Both the position numbers and the translations under genes were made by a program. DNA of 64,000 nt. Source: Bacteroidota bacterium. GTDB taxonomy: Bacteria; Bacteroidota; Bacteroidia; Bacteroidales; Rikenellaceae. Of this stretch, positions 21,795-31,108 are shown piece after piece. Each line of letters begins with the position of its first letter. The stretch's first letter is position 1. Below the pieces are notes generated by a model. That model was not told where the DNA came from and searched no databases. It was given only the letters and a program-made list of their open reading frames with translations. The stretch lies in NCBI GenBank assembly GCA_015222165.1, contig JADFUS010000014.1, positions 1-64,000 on the forward strand, in the 5' to 3' direction.

Positions 21795-22169
21795 ATGGCA
21801 CGTATTGTTGGTGTTGATTTACCAAAAAATAAGAGAGGCGTAATAGGCCTTACATATATTTACGGGGTGGGTTTAAGTACATCTCGTCAAGTATTAGCAG
21901 AAGCAGATATCAATGAAGATATTAAAGTTAAGGATTGGGATGATAATCAAATCACAACTATCCGTAACATTCTTGCAAATTACAAAGTAGAAGGTGAGTT
22001 ACGTTCTTCTATACAGCTAAATATCAAACGTCTTATGGACATTGGTTGTTATAGAGGTATTCGTCACCGTATTGGTCTTCCATTAAGAGGCCAATGTACT
22101 AAGAATAATGCCCGTACAAGAAAGGGCAAGAAAAAAACTGTCGCAAACAAGAAAAAGGCAACTAAGTAA
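21795..22169 (+). CDS. rpsM: 30S ribosomal protein S13
   Basis: [61 protein letters not shown]. Confidence 0.98.
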   Translation: MARIVGVDLPKNKRGVIGLTYIYGVGLSTSRQVLAEADINEDIKVKDWDDNQITTIRNILANYKVEGELRSSIQLNIKRLMDIGCYRGIRHRIGLPLRGQCTKNNARTRKGKKKTVANKKKATK

Positions 22170-22181
22170 TAATAGACAATT

Positions 22182-22571
22182 ATGGCAAAAAAGAGTGCAT
22201 CAGTTAAAAAAAGAGTTGTTAAAGTTGAGCCTATCGGACAAGCTCATGTTCACTCTACCTTTAACAATGTTATTATCACCCTTACAAATGCAGAGGGTCA
22301 AGTTATAAGTTGGAGTTCAGCTGGTAAGATGGGCTTTAGAGGTTCTAAAAAGAACACTCCTTATGCAGCATTAACTGCAACACAAGATTGCATTAAAGTT
22401 GCGTATGATTTAGGCTTGCGTAAAGTTAAAGTTTATGTAAAAGGTCCTGGCGCTGGTAGAGAATCAGCTATCCGTACGTTAGCACAAGCGGGTATCGAAA
22501 TTCTTGAGATCGTAGATGTTACACCTCTACCTCACAACGGTTGTCGCCCTCCTGGAAAAAGACGTGTCTAA
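22182..22571 (+). CDS. rpsK: 30S ribosomal protein S11
   Basis: [43 protein letters not shown]. Confidence 0.98.
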   Translation: MAKKSASVKKRVVKVEPIGQAHVHSTFNNVIITLTNAEGQVISWSSAGKMGFRGSKKNTPYAALTATQDCIKVAYDLGLRKVKVYVKGPGAGRESAIRTLAQAGIEILEIVDVTPLPHNGCRPPGKRRV

Positions 22572-22630
22572 CTTCTTTTCCCTATTGTGGGACTTTTAAC
22601 ATTAATTTTTAACCGTTTAAAAATAAAAAA

Positions 22631-23239
22631 ATGGCAAGATATACAGGACCAAGGACTAAGATTGCGAGAAAATTTGGGGAACCAATTTTCGGAGTTGATA
22701 AGTCATTTGAAAAAAAGAACTTTCCTCCAGGACAACATGGTTTATCTCGTAAACGTAAAAAAATGTCTGAGTATGGTACTCAGCTTTTAGAAAAACAAAA
22801 AGTAAAGGCTATCTACGGAGTTCTTGAAAAGCAATTTAGTAATGCTTTTAAAGCAGCTGCTCGTAAAGGTGGTGTTACAGGTGAAAACCTTATAGGTATT
22901 TTAGAGAGTCGTCTTGACAATGTTGTATTCCGTTTAGGTATTGCTCCTACTCGTGCTGCAGCTCGTCAACTTGTTTCTCATCGTCACATCGTTGTAAACG
23001 GAGAAGTAGTTAATATTCCTTCGTACTCACTTAAAGCAGGTGAATCAGTTGGTGTACGTGTGAAATCTCAATCTCTTGAGACTATTCAAAATTCATTAGG
23101 AACAGGCAGAACTGCTCGTTTCCAATGGTTAGAATGGGACAACAAGACACTAACAGGTAAATTTGTTAGTGCTCCTGCAAGAGCTGATATTCCAGAAAAT
23201 ATCAATGAGCAACTTATCGTCGAACTTTACTCTAAGTAA
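22631..23239 (+). CDS. rpsD: 30S ribosomal protein S4
   Basis: [52 protein letters not shown]. Confidence 0.98.
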   Translation: MARYTGPRTKIARKFGEPIFGVDKSFEKKNFPPGQHGLSRKRKKMSEYGTQLLEKQKVKAIYGVLEKQFSNAFKAAARKGGVTGENLIGILESRLDNVVFRLGIAPTRAAARQLVSHRHIVVNGEVVNIPSYSLKAGESVGVRVKSQSLETIQNSLGTGRTARFQWLEWDNKTLTGKFVSAPARADIPENINEQLIVELYSK

Positions 23240-23259
23240 TAACCTATCTACCTAAAATT

Positions 23260-24252
23260 ATGGCAATACTAGCTTTTCAAAAACCAGATAAGGTTATAAT
23301 GTTGGATTCTTCAGACACTTTTGGACGTTTTGAATTTCGTCCATTAGAGCCAGGATTCGGTATGACCATTGGTAATGCTTTGCGTCGTGTCCTTCTATCT
23401 TCATTAGAAGGATATGCCATTACCACAGTTAAAATCCCAGGAGTTGATCATGAATTTGACACAATTCCAGGTGTTATGGAGGAAATGATAGATATGATCC
23501 TCAACTTGAAACAAGTACGCTTTTTAAAGAAAGTCGAAAGTACAACAGGTGAAAAAGTTACTATAGATGTAGCTGGCTTAACTGAGCTAACTGCAGGTTA
23601 TTTCTCAAGTTTTTTTAATGACTTTGAAGTGCTTAATCCTGAGTTGGTGATTTGTCGTTTAGAGCCTGAGGTTAAGTTCAAGATAGAATTGACTGTGGCT
23701 AAAGGTAGAGGATATGTTCCTTCAGAGGAGAATAAGCCGTACGATTCAGAAATAGGTATACTTCCTATTGATTCTATTCATACACCAATTAAAAACGTTA
23801 TGTTTAACGTTGATAATTATCGTGTTGAGCAGAAGACTGACTATGAAAAATTGAACTTTGAGATTACAACAGATGGTTCTATTCACCCTAAAGAAGCACT
23901 TAAGGAAGCGGCTAAGATTCTTATCCAACACCTTATGTTATTCTCAGATGAAAGAATTACCTTGGATCTTGATGGTGCAGCTGTCAACGATGAATTTGAT
24001 GAAGATGTTCTTAACATGAGAAAACTTCTAAAAACTAAGTTGTCAGAAAGAGATCTTTCAGTTCGAGCTTTAAATTGCCTCAAAGCAGCTGATGTTGAGA
24101 CTATTGGTGAACTTGTATGCTTCCAACGCAATGATCTATTGAAGTTTAGAAACTTCGGTAAGAAATCATTGTCAGAACTTGATGAGCTACTTGAAAACTT
24201 AAGTCTTACTTTCGGTATGGATGTATCTAAATATAAACTTGACAAGGATTAA
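23260..24252 (+). CDS. rpoA: DNA-directed RNA polymerase alpha subunit
   Basis: [78 protein letters not shown]. Confidence 0.98.
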   Translation: MAILAFQKPDKVIMLDSSDTFGRFEFRPLEPGFGMTIGNALRRVLLSSLEGYAITTVKIPGVDHEFDTIPGVMEEMIDMILNLKQVRFLKKVESTTGEKVTIDVAGLTELTAGYFSSFFNDFEVLNPELVICRLEPEVKFKIELTVAKGRGYVPSEENKPYDSEIGILPIDSIHTPIKNVMFNVDNYRVEQKTDYEKLNFEITTDGSIHPKEALKEAAKILIQHLMLFSDERITLDLDGAAVNDEFDEDVLNMRKLLKTKLSERDLSVRALNCLKAADVETIGELVCFQRNDLLKFRNFGKKSLSELDELLENLSLTFGMDVSKYKLDKD

Positions 24253-24257
24253 TCAAA

Positions 24258-24728
24258 ATGAGACACAATAAAAAATTTAATCATTTAGGTAGAAAAAGAG
24301 GTCATCGTAAAGCTATGCTTGCGAATATGTCTACTTCTTTAATTCTACATAAACGTATCTCTACAACGATTGCAAAAGCAAAAGCGTTGAAAATGGTTGT
24401 TGAACCTATCATCACATGCTCTAAAGAAGATACTACACATTCACGTCGTATGGCATTTTCTCAACTTAGAAGTAAAGAGGGTGTTATAGAGTTATTTTCT
24501 ACAGTAGCTCCAAAGATAATGAACCGCCCAGGTGGTTACACACGTATTTTGAAAACAGGTTTCCGTTTAGGAGATGCTGCTGATATGTGTATTATCGAAT
24601 TGGTAGATTTTAACGAAACATACAACACAGAGAAACAAGAAGAAAAAACAAAAACTACAAGAAGAAGTCGTTCTAAAAAAACTACTGAAGCTCCAGTTAC
24701 TGAAGCAACAGAAGCGAAAGCAGAATAA
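24258..24728 (+). CDS. rplQ: 50S ribosomal protein L17
   Basis: [44 protein letters not shown]; basic/acidic C-terminal tail. Confidence 0.97.
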   Translation: MRHNKKFNHLGRKRGHRKAMLANMSTSLILHKRISTTIAKAKALKMVVEPIITCSKEDTTHSRRMAFSQLRSKEGVIELFSTVAPKIMNRPGGYTRILKTGFRLGDAADMCIIELVDFNETYNTEKQEEKTKTTRRSRSKKTTEAPVTEATEAKAE

Positions 24729-24744
24729 TTTCAATATTATACTA

Positions 24745-24780
24745 AGAAAAAGGGAGAGCACATCGTGTTCTCCCTTTTCT
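24745..24780 (+). terminator. rplQ terminator, copy 1
   Basis: AAAAGGGAGAGCACATCGTGTTCTCCCTTTTCT hairpin. Confidence 0.85.
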
Positions 24781-24980
24781 GTTTTAGTTTTTTTTGTTTT
24801 TTTAGTTGTATAGTGTGGGTATGCTTTTACCCTAATGTATTAGATTTTTTTTAAAAAATATTCTTTCGTTGTAATTTTTTATAAGTTTCTCAGTATTTAT
24901 TTTTATTATTTAATTTGGTACTTTTAAAAAAAGATTCTGAACTTTCAGCAAGGAAAGTATAATAATTTTAATTAGATATA

Positions 24981-25016
24981 GAAAAGGGAGAGCACATCGT
25001 GTTCTCCCTTTTTTTG
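24981..25016. terminator. Near-identical terminator, copy 2 (possibly bidirectional)
   Basis: GAAAAGGGAGAGCACATCGTGTTCTCCCTTTTTTT, ~237 bp after copy 1, before convergent ORF 25030-25785. Confidence 0.85.
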
Positions 25017-25029
25017 TATTAAGAATTTT

Positions 25030-25785
25030 TTAAATATTTATAATCATAATAATTATTGATATAACAATTATAGCAATAAATATTAACATCCAAGTAGGAG
25101 TTTTATTTTTTTCAGCAATTCTATTTTCTAATATGTTTTTTTGTGATTCTTTTTCTCTTCTTTTTATAAAAGCATCAATTGGTTGATTTTTATCTGATTC
25201 AATTAATATTGATTGAATTGTTTTAGTTTTTATTTCCCAAAAATTTATAATAAGATATTGGCTTATTGCTAATTTGTTTTTTGTTCCCGTGCCTGATATT
25301 CCTCCAATAACTGCACCTAAAGGTCCGAGTATTATTCCTCCTAAAACAGCTCTGCCTACTACAGATTTGTTTTTTTGACCAATTTCTGCAGAAGTAGTTT
25401 TTCTTATATTTATAATTTGACTATTGTGAATTGGGTAAAAATGAAATCCAACCATAATGTTTATTCCATGTGTATGTAGTAGTACTTGTGCTTTACCACT
25501 TGAAATTTCTTGTATAGTATTTTCTTTTTGATTATATATTCCTTTAAAAGAAGAATCCATAGCCCAATTTGTTAATTGTTTTCCTATATTTATATTAGAT
25601 GGGAATTGTGGACATATTGTTATTTTATCTGTATTAGATTCCTGTATTGGTACTGTAAGTGTATTAGATTCTTGTATTGATACCGTAGGTGAATCATTGT
25701 TTGTAATAGGGAAACCACAATTAGGACAGTTATTTGTTTTGTCACTAATTTTTTTGCCACATTCTGGGCAGTTTATTAAAGCCAT
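25030..25785 (-). CDS. Zinc-ribbon domain membrane protein (double CxxC N-terminus, glycine-rich segment, C-terminal TM)
   Basis: MALINCPECGKKISDKTNNCPNCGFPI; GGIILGPLGAVIGGISGTGTKNK; C-terminal hydrophobic WMLIFIAIIVISIIIMIINI. Confidence 0.7.
   Translation of the reverse strand: MALINCPECGKKISDKTNNCPNCGFPITNNDSPTVSIQESNTLTVPIQESNTDKITICPQFPSNINIGKQLTNWAMDSSFKGIYNQKENTIQEISSGKAQVLLHTHGINIMVGFHFYPIHNSQIINIRKTTSAEIGQKNKSVVGRAVLGGIILGPLGAVIGGISGTGTKNKLAISQYLIINFWEIKTKTIQSILIESDKNQPIDAFIKRREKESQKNILENRIAEKNKTPTWMLIFIAIIVISIIIMIINI
25630..25689 (-). repeat. Two tandem 30-bp units inside the zinc-ribbon gene
   Basis: TGTATTAGATTCCTGTATTGGTACTGTAAG / TGTATTAGATTCTTGTATTGATACCGTAGG; protein repeat VSIQESNTLT/VPIQESNTDK. 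Confidence 0.85.
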
Positions 25786-25860
25786 ATTTGTAATTATTTA
25801 AGTTAGTATAGAAATATATAATTTTTGTTTATTTTAAAAAGAGAAGTAGATAAAATACAA

Positions 25861-25893
25861 AGAGAGAGTGATTATAAAATCACTCTCTCTTTT
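25861..25893 (-). terminator. tRNA-Cys terminator
   Basis: AGAGAGAGTGATT...AATCACTCTCTCTTTT palindrome directly 3' of the tRNA. Confidence 0.75.
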
Positions 25894-25894
25894 G

Positions 25895-25965
25895 AGGTCT
25901 GGAGCAGATTCGAACTGCTGTAGACGGTTTTGCAGACCGGTGCCTAACCGCTCGGCCACCAGACC
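25895..25965 (-). tRNA. tRNA-Cys(GCA)
   Basis: Reverse complement GGTCTGGTGGCCGAGCGGTTAGGCACCGGTCTGCAAAACCGTCTACAGCAGTTCGAATCTGCTCCAGACC folds as cloverleaf; anticodon loop CTGCAAA. Confidence 0.95.
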
Positions 25966-26063
25966 TTATTTGCAGTGCAAAGATAAACCGTTTTTTTTAC
26001 AAAACAAAATTTTTAATGTAAAATGTAGATTTAAAGCCGTATTTTGTTACTATTTTCTATTTT

Positions 26064-27386
26064 TTATTCCTTATTATCTAATTCAAAGGCATAAAGTCTC
26101 TCTTCAAGTATGGGAAACATTTTATCAACCATCTGCGATGAACACGCTCTTATGCCGTTTTCTTCGCTTCCCGTGCTAGACAGTGTTATGGAACTTATGC
26201 CATAATGTAGAAGTTCCTTCATTATTTCTGCACAATTCATATTTTTATATCCTATAGTAAAAAAGAAACCGTCGCTTATTTGTTCGTCGATATCTTTGTT
26301 ATAAACAACGTGGAAACCATGCTTCTCAAAGCAATGTTTCATTTTTTCTGTTCTTTCGGCATATCCTTTTACTGCTTCAACAAAATTATATTTTCCATCT
26401 GTTGCTGATTTCAACATCTCCGCATATCCATATTGCGTTGTGTGCGTTGCTCCAGAGGTAATCATATATAAAATAGAATTCACGAGAGTATCTCCGAAAA
26501 TTCCTGCGTTATTATATCTTTTTGCGAGTTGTTGGTGGCGTTTTTCAAAAAGTTTATCACTAATGCAACATATAGCCATACGCTGTCCTGCATAACTGAA
26601 AATTTTTGACGCCGAAAGCATAAGTATATAATTATCGGTATATTTAGCTATGGTAGGAATATAGGGCTTTTCAAAAGGTTTTCCAAAATTTGTGCGATAG
26701 TCCATGCCGAAATATGCTAAATCTTCGAGTATTGTCACGTCATATTTATCTGCTAGTGCTCCTATTTGTTTAAGTTCTTTTTCTGTGAGGCACACCCATG
26801 CAGGATTATTAGGGTTGGAGTATAGTATAGCACAAATATTACCTTTTGCTAAAAATTTTTCTATTTTTTGTATTAGAGCTTCGCCACGGAAATTATATAT
26901 GTCGAAAGATAGATATTTTGTTCCCGTGATGTTGAGTTGCGCTTTATGAATTGGAAATCCTGGGTCAAGGAAAAGTATCGTATCTTTTTTCTCTTCACGC
27001 TGAGAACACGCTATCATAGAGCCAAAAGATGCTGTAACCGAGCCAGTTGTAGGAATACAAGAGCGTGGAGATATATCTATATTTAGAAATGCTTTTATAA
27101 ATATAGAACTCTCTTTTTTAAGAATACCCACGCCATAAGGTGATGGATATTTAGATGCTACATTTGTATCTAATGCTTTTTTTTCGGCTTCAATACCTAT
27201 TTTGCAAGCATCAAATCCCGGTGCTCCTTGATCCATGCGGATAAAAGGAACACCAGTCTCTTTTTCTAAAGTAGAGGCAAGTCGAGCAACTTCACCAATA
27301 GTCGCTGTGCCTAAGTCGGTGATGTTCAGCTCTTTTATAGTTTTATTTATTAGCTCTTCGCTAAAAGTATATCTTTTTTCCATTAT
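26064..27386 (-). CDS. Pyridoxal-phosphate-dependent aminotransferase, class I/II
   Basis: YSNPNNPAWVCLTEKEL, DVTILEDLAYFGMDYR, LSASKIFSYAGQRMAICCIS; start adjusted to MEKRYTF. Confidence 0.85.
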   Translation of the reverse strand: MMEKRYTFSEELINKTIKELNITDLGTATIGEVARLASTLEKETGVPFIRMDQGAPGFDACKIGIEAEKKALDTNVASKYPSPYGVGILKKESSIFIKAFLNIDISPRSCIPTTGSVTASFGSMIACSQREEKKDTILFLDPGFPIHKAQLNITGTKYLSFDIYNFRGEALIQKIEKFLAKGNICAILYSNPNNPAWVCLTEKELKQIGALADKYDVTILEDLAYFGMDYRTNFGKPFEKPYIPTIAKYTDNYILMLSASKIFSYAGQRMAICCISDKLFEKRHQQLAKRYNNAGIFGDTLVNSILYMITSGATHTTQYGYAEMLKSATDGKYNFVEAVKGYAERTEKMKHCFEKHGFHVVYNKDIDEQISDGFFFTIGYKNMNCAEIMKELLHYGISSITLSSTGSEENGIRACSSQMVDKMFPILEERLYAFELDNKE

Positions 27387-27580
27387 AAAAAATGGGGGTT
27401 TAGGTTTATTTATTTGACCGTTAAAAATAGTTAAAATAAACGGAAAAACCAAAGTATAGTTTTTGCCAATATTCATATAATGAAACTTAATCGTTATTTT
27501 TATGTAATTAATTTAAAAAGCAGTTTCTTTGTATCATAAAAATAAGGAACACTAACATAAATTAATTCTATTATATAGTT

Positions 27581-28132
27581 ATGAAAAAGAAATTTATTTG
27601 TACAGTATGTGGTTACGTACATGAAGGAGAAGAAGCACCAGATGTTTGTCCAGTTTGCAAACAACCTAAAGAAAAATTTAAAGAAGTAATCGAAAATAAC
27701 GATGAGTTGACTTGGGCAGATGAGCATGTTATAGGAATAGCTAAAGATGTAGATGCAGAAGTTTTAGAAGGTCTTAGAGCTCATTTTACAGGCGAATGTT
27801 CAGAAGTGGGTATGTATATTGCAATGTCTCGTCAAGCAGACAGAGAGGGTTTCCCAGAAGTTGCTGAGGCATATAAAAGAATTGCTTGGGAAGAAGCAGA
27901 GCACGCAGCTAAATTTGCTGAATTACTTGGTGAGGTTGTTGTAGCAGATACTAAAACAAATCTTAAAGCTCGTATGGACGCTGAACACGGTGCTTGCGAA
28001 GATAAGAAAAGAATTGCTACACTTGCAAAACAACTTAATTTAGACGCTATTCACGATACTGTACACGAAATGTGTAAAGATGAAGCTCGTCATGGTAAAG
28101 TTTTTGAAGGTCTTTATAAAAGACTTTTTTAA
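27581..28132 (+). CDS. Reverse-type rubrerythrin (N-terminal rubredoxin domain plus ferritin-like diiron domain)
   Basis: [29 protein letters not shown] followed by [24 protein letters not shown]...[16 protein letters not shown]. Confidence 0.93.
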   Translation: MKKKFICTVCGYVHEGEEAPDVCPVCKQPKEKFKEVIENNDELTWADEHVIGIAKDVDAEVLEGLRAHFTGECSEVGMYIAMSRQADREGFPEVAEAYKRIAWEEAEHAAKFAELLGEVVVADTKTNLKARMDAEHGACEDKKRIATLAKQLNLDAIHDTVHEMCKDEARHGKVFEGLYKRLF

Positions 28133-28141
28133 TACAAAAAT

Positions 28142-28176
28142 AAATAAGTTGTTTGATATTTTCAAGCAACTTATTT
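28142..28176 (+). terminator. Rubrerythrin terminator
   Basis: AAATAAGTTG...CAACTTATTT stem. Confidence 0.7.
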
Positions 28177-28177
28177 C

Positions 28178-28185
28178 TATCTTTG
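28178..28185 (+). promoter_or_regulatory. -7 element TATCTTTG for CDF transporter
   Basis: TATCTTTG 19 nt upstream of ATG 28204. Confidence 0.6.
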
Positions 28186-28203
28186 CTGTAATAACATTAT
28201 AGT

Positions 28204-29097
28204 ATGAGAAAAAATAGAAAAAAGGAAATTTATAAGGTTACCATTGTTGGTTTCTTTGTAAATTTATTCCTTTCATTAATAAAACTTATAGCTGGAATTG
28301 TCGGTCATAGTGGAGCTATGATTGCCGATTCAATTCATTCTGTTTCAGATTTTGCTACAGATCTTGTCGTTTTGCTTTTTGTTAGGGTAGCATCAAAGCC
28401 GAAAGATGAAGGACATGATTATGGACATGGAAAATATGAAACTATGGCTACGCTAATAATAGGTGTTTTGCTTTTAGTGGTTGCTGTGGGAATAATTTTA
28501 AACAGCTCATTTCTGATTGTTGATGTTTTAAAAGGTGAAGTTATTAGAAAACCATTGATGATAGCAATATATGTTGCGGGAATTTCTGTTATTTCAAAAG
28601 AGATACTTTTTTGGTATACAAAAAATGTTGGTCTTAAAGAAAATAGTCCTGTAGTTGTTGCTAATGCTTGGCATCATCGTTCAGATGCGTTATCTTCTTT
28701 AGGAACATTATTGGGTATAGCAGGAGCACATTTTTTATCTGAAAAATGGCGTATTCTCGATCCTATTGCGGCGCTTTTTGTTGGTGCTGTAATTATAAAA
28801 ATAGCAATAGATTTAATGAGACCTTGTATAGATGAGCTCTTAGAAAAATCGTTGTCATTTGCAGAAGAATCAAAAATTATTAACGTAATATCTTCTGTAG
28901 AAGGAGTTTGTAATCCTCACAATCTTAAAACTAGAAAAATAGGTTCAAATATTGCTATTGAAATACATATACGAGTAGAGGACAGTATGACTGTAAAAGA
29001 GTCTCATGATATAACTTTGGAAATAGAGAAATCTATAAAATCGTTGTATGGCGAGGACGTTCAATTAATTATTCACGTTGAACCTAAAAAAGAGTAA
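28204..29097 (+). CDS. Cation diffusion facilitator family transporter
   Basis: SGAMIADSIHSVSDFATDLVVL, HDYGHGKYE, AWHHRSDALSSLGTLLGI. Confidence 0.93.
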   Translation: MRKNRKKEIYKVTIVGFFVNLFLSLIKLIAGIVGHSGAMIADSIHSVSDFATDLVVLLFVRVASKPKDEGHDYGHGKYETMATLIIGVLLLVVAVGIILNSSFLIVDVLKGEVIRKPLMIAIYVAGISVISKEILFWYTKNVGLKENSPVVVANAWHHRSDALSSLGTLLGIAGAHFLSEKWRILDPIAALFVGAVIIKIAIDLMRPCIDELLEKSLSFAEESKIINVISSVEGVCNPHNLKTRKIGSNIAIEIHIRVEDSMTVKESHDITLEIEKSIKSLYGEDVQLIIHVEPKKE

Positions 29098-29111
29098 ATA
29101 ATATTAACGAA

Positions 29112-29154
29112 GTAATGTTTTATTTATAACTTTGCGTTTATAAATAAACATTAC
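29112..29154. promoter_or_regulatory. Inverted repeat spanning ddh -7 element
   Basis: GTAATGTTTTATTTATA - ACTTTGCGTT - TATAAATAAACATTAC; TAACTTTG at 29127-29134. Confidence 0.6.
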
Positions 29155-29171
29155 GCATAAATAACATGATT

Positions 29172-30068
29172 ATGAAGAAAATTAGAGCAGCTGTAGTTGG
29201 CTATGGCAACATTGGTAAATTTGTTATTGAGGCTTTAGAAGTGGCTTCAGACTTTGAAATTGCTGGCGTTGTAAGACGTGATGCAACTAACGTTCCTTTG
29301 GAATTATCTCCTTATAAAGTGGTAGATTCTATTGAGAAATTAGAAAATCTTGATGTTGCATTATTATGTACACCAACACGTATGGTAGAAGTAAATGCAC
29401 TTAAAGCTATTTCTATGGGCATTAATACTGTTGATAGTTTTGATATTCACACAGATATAGTTGGTTTGCGTTCTCGTCTTGACGAAGAAGCAAAAAAACA
29501 TAAAGTAGTTTCTATAATTTCTGCTGGTTGGGATCCAGGAAGTGATTCTATAGTAAGAACATTGCTTGAGGCTTGTGCTTCAAAAGGTGTAACTTACACA
29601 AATTTTGGTCCTGGTATGAGTATGGGTCACACAGTTGCTGTAAAAGCTATTGACGGTGTGAAAGCAGCTCTATCTATGACTATTCCTATAGGAACAAGTA
29701 TCCATCGTCGTATGGTATATATTGAAATTAAAGATGGTTATAATTTCGATGACGTTGCTAAGGCAATTAAAACAGATAGTTATTTCTCTCATGACGATAC
29801 TCACGTAACTTTAGTTGAGAGTGTAGATGCTCTATTAGATATGGGTCACGGTGTTGAGCTTGTTCGTAAAGGTGTTTCAGGAAAAACTCAAGGTCAAAGA
29901 TTTGAATTTAAAATGGGTATCAATAATCCTGCATTAACAGGTCAAATTCTTGTTTCTTCTGCACGTGCAACTATGTTACAAAGACCAGGTGCATATACAA
30001 TGATTGAAATTCCACCTATCGATTATTTATTAGGTGATAGAGAATCTTTAATAAAACGTTTGGTATAA
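29172..30068 (+). CDS. ddh: meso-diaminopimelate D-dehydrogenase
   Basis: IRAAVVGYGNIGKFVIEAL, ISAGWDPGSDSIVRTL, FGPGMSMGHTVAVKAIDGVKAALSMTIP. Confidence 0.93.
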   Translation: MKKIRAAVVGYGNIGKFVIEALEVASDFEIAGVVRRDATNVPLELSPYKVVDSIEKLENLDVALLCTPTRMVEVNALKAISMGINTVDSFDIHTDIVGLRSRLDEEAKKHKVVSIISAGWDPGSDSIVRTLLEACASKGVTYTNFGPGMSMGHTVAVKAIDGVKAALSMTIPIGTSIHRRMVYIEIKDGYNFDDVAKAIKTDSYFSHDDTHVTLVESVDALLDMGHGVELVRKGVSGKTQGQRFEFKMGINNPALTGQILVSSARATMLQRPGAYTMIEIPPIDYLLGDRESLIKRLV

Positions 30069-30083
30069 TATAAACGTAAAAAC

Positions 30084-30120
30084 AAAAAAGACGATTCAAT
30101 TTATTTTGAATCGTCTTTTT
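30084..30120. terminator. Bidirectional terminator between convergent genes
   Basis: AAAAAAGACGATTCAA...TTGAATCGTCTTTTT. Confidence 0.88.
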
Positions 30121-30125
30121 GTTTT

Positions 30126-30998
30126 TTAGAAGATAGTTTTAGGAATTAATTTTTGGAAAGTTTTATCTATTATAATATCTATCTCTTCTTTTTTTATAAA
30201 GTCTGTTTTCGCAAGATTTTGTTGGATACTCTCTTTTATAATACTATTTTTAAGCTGTATAGCTGTGATAATCTTATATTTATCGTTGTTTTCGGTTCTT
30301 GTGGTTTGTTCATATAATATTGTGGTTCTTTCTAGATTATCTATAACTATTGCTTCTGCGGTGCCGATTATTTTTTTGCCCTTAGCAAGATAAACTTTTG
30401 AGTCTATAGTCTCTTTTATGGCATCATCTAAAGCTATTATTATTGAAGAAGCTAAATTTATTTTGCAGAAGTTTAAATTATTATTTTTAATATTAACAAG
30501 ATTGTCATCTTCAATAGAGTTAAAAGAGCGAATAGCTATGTCGTCAGATTGAAATTCAGGGTATTTATATTTTACAACTTCTATAAATTCATAATTTTCT
30601 CTTGAGCGAACATATTCAGCAACTTTTCGGCTTTCTATATATTTTTCAAGTTCTTTTTGAGCTATTTTTCTATTCTTATTATCTTCTTTTTCTATTTTTC
30701 TTTCTGTTTTTAGAGAATCTTTTTCCTCCTTTTTAAGCTGTAGAGCAATTATTTTAGCATTTTTAGCAGAATCTTTTGCTAATGAATCTAATTTTTTCTC
30801 TTCCACAGATTTTTTTCGAAATAGACGTTTAAAAAAGCTCATCTTGGTAGATGTGCTATCTGTTTTATTCTCTTTATTAATTTGTGTTAAATTAATTTTT
30901 TCAGAAACAAAATTATTTTTTTCGGTAATATAATTTTGTTCCGCAAAGCAAGTTGCAGAAATAAAAAATACACATATAGATAACAAAAACTTTTTCAT
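30126..30998 (-). CDS. Secreted protein of unknown function, lysine/glutamate-rich central segment
   Basis: Signal peptide MKKFLLSICVFFISATCFAEQ; charged coiled-coil-like segment; no family recognised. Confidence 0.6.
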   Translation of the reverse strand: MKKFLLSICVFFISATCFAEQNYITEKNNFVSEKINLTQINKENKTDSTSTKMSFFKRLFRKKSVEEKKLDSLAKDSAKNAKIIALQLKKEEKDSLKTERKIEKEDNKNRKIAQKELEKYIESRKVAEYVRSRENYEFIEVVKYKYPEFQSDDIAIRSFNSIEDDNLVNIKNNNLNFCKINLASSIIIALDDAIKETIDSKVYLAKGKKIIGTAEAIVIDNLERTTILYEQTTRTENNDKYKIITAIQLKNSIIKESIQQNLAKTDFIKKEEIDIIIDKTFQKLIPKTIF

Positions 30999-31068
30999 AA
31001 TTTGATTAATTAAGTATTTATTTATACAAATGTAAAAAAATGATGCTTATATTCATAATAAAATATAT

Positions 31069-31076
31069 TATATTTG
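31069..31076 (+). promoter_or_regulatory. -7 element TATATTTG for oxyR-trxB
   Basis: TAnnTTTG match upstream of 31109. Confidence 0.5.
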
Positions 31077-31108
31077 CAGGAAAGGAGTTTTATTTATAGT
31101 TATTGCTT

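Noticed and set aside
23883-24245. 120-aa antisense ORF over rpoA
   Set aside because: Ser-rich shadow frame opposite the alpha C-terminal domain coding region.
25868-26179. 103-aa plus-strand ORF
   Set aside because: Overlaps the tRNA-Cys gene and the aminotransferase 3' end on the opposite strand.
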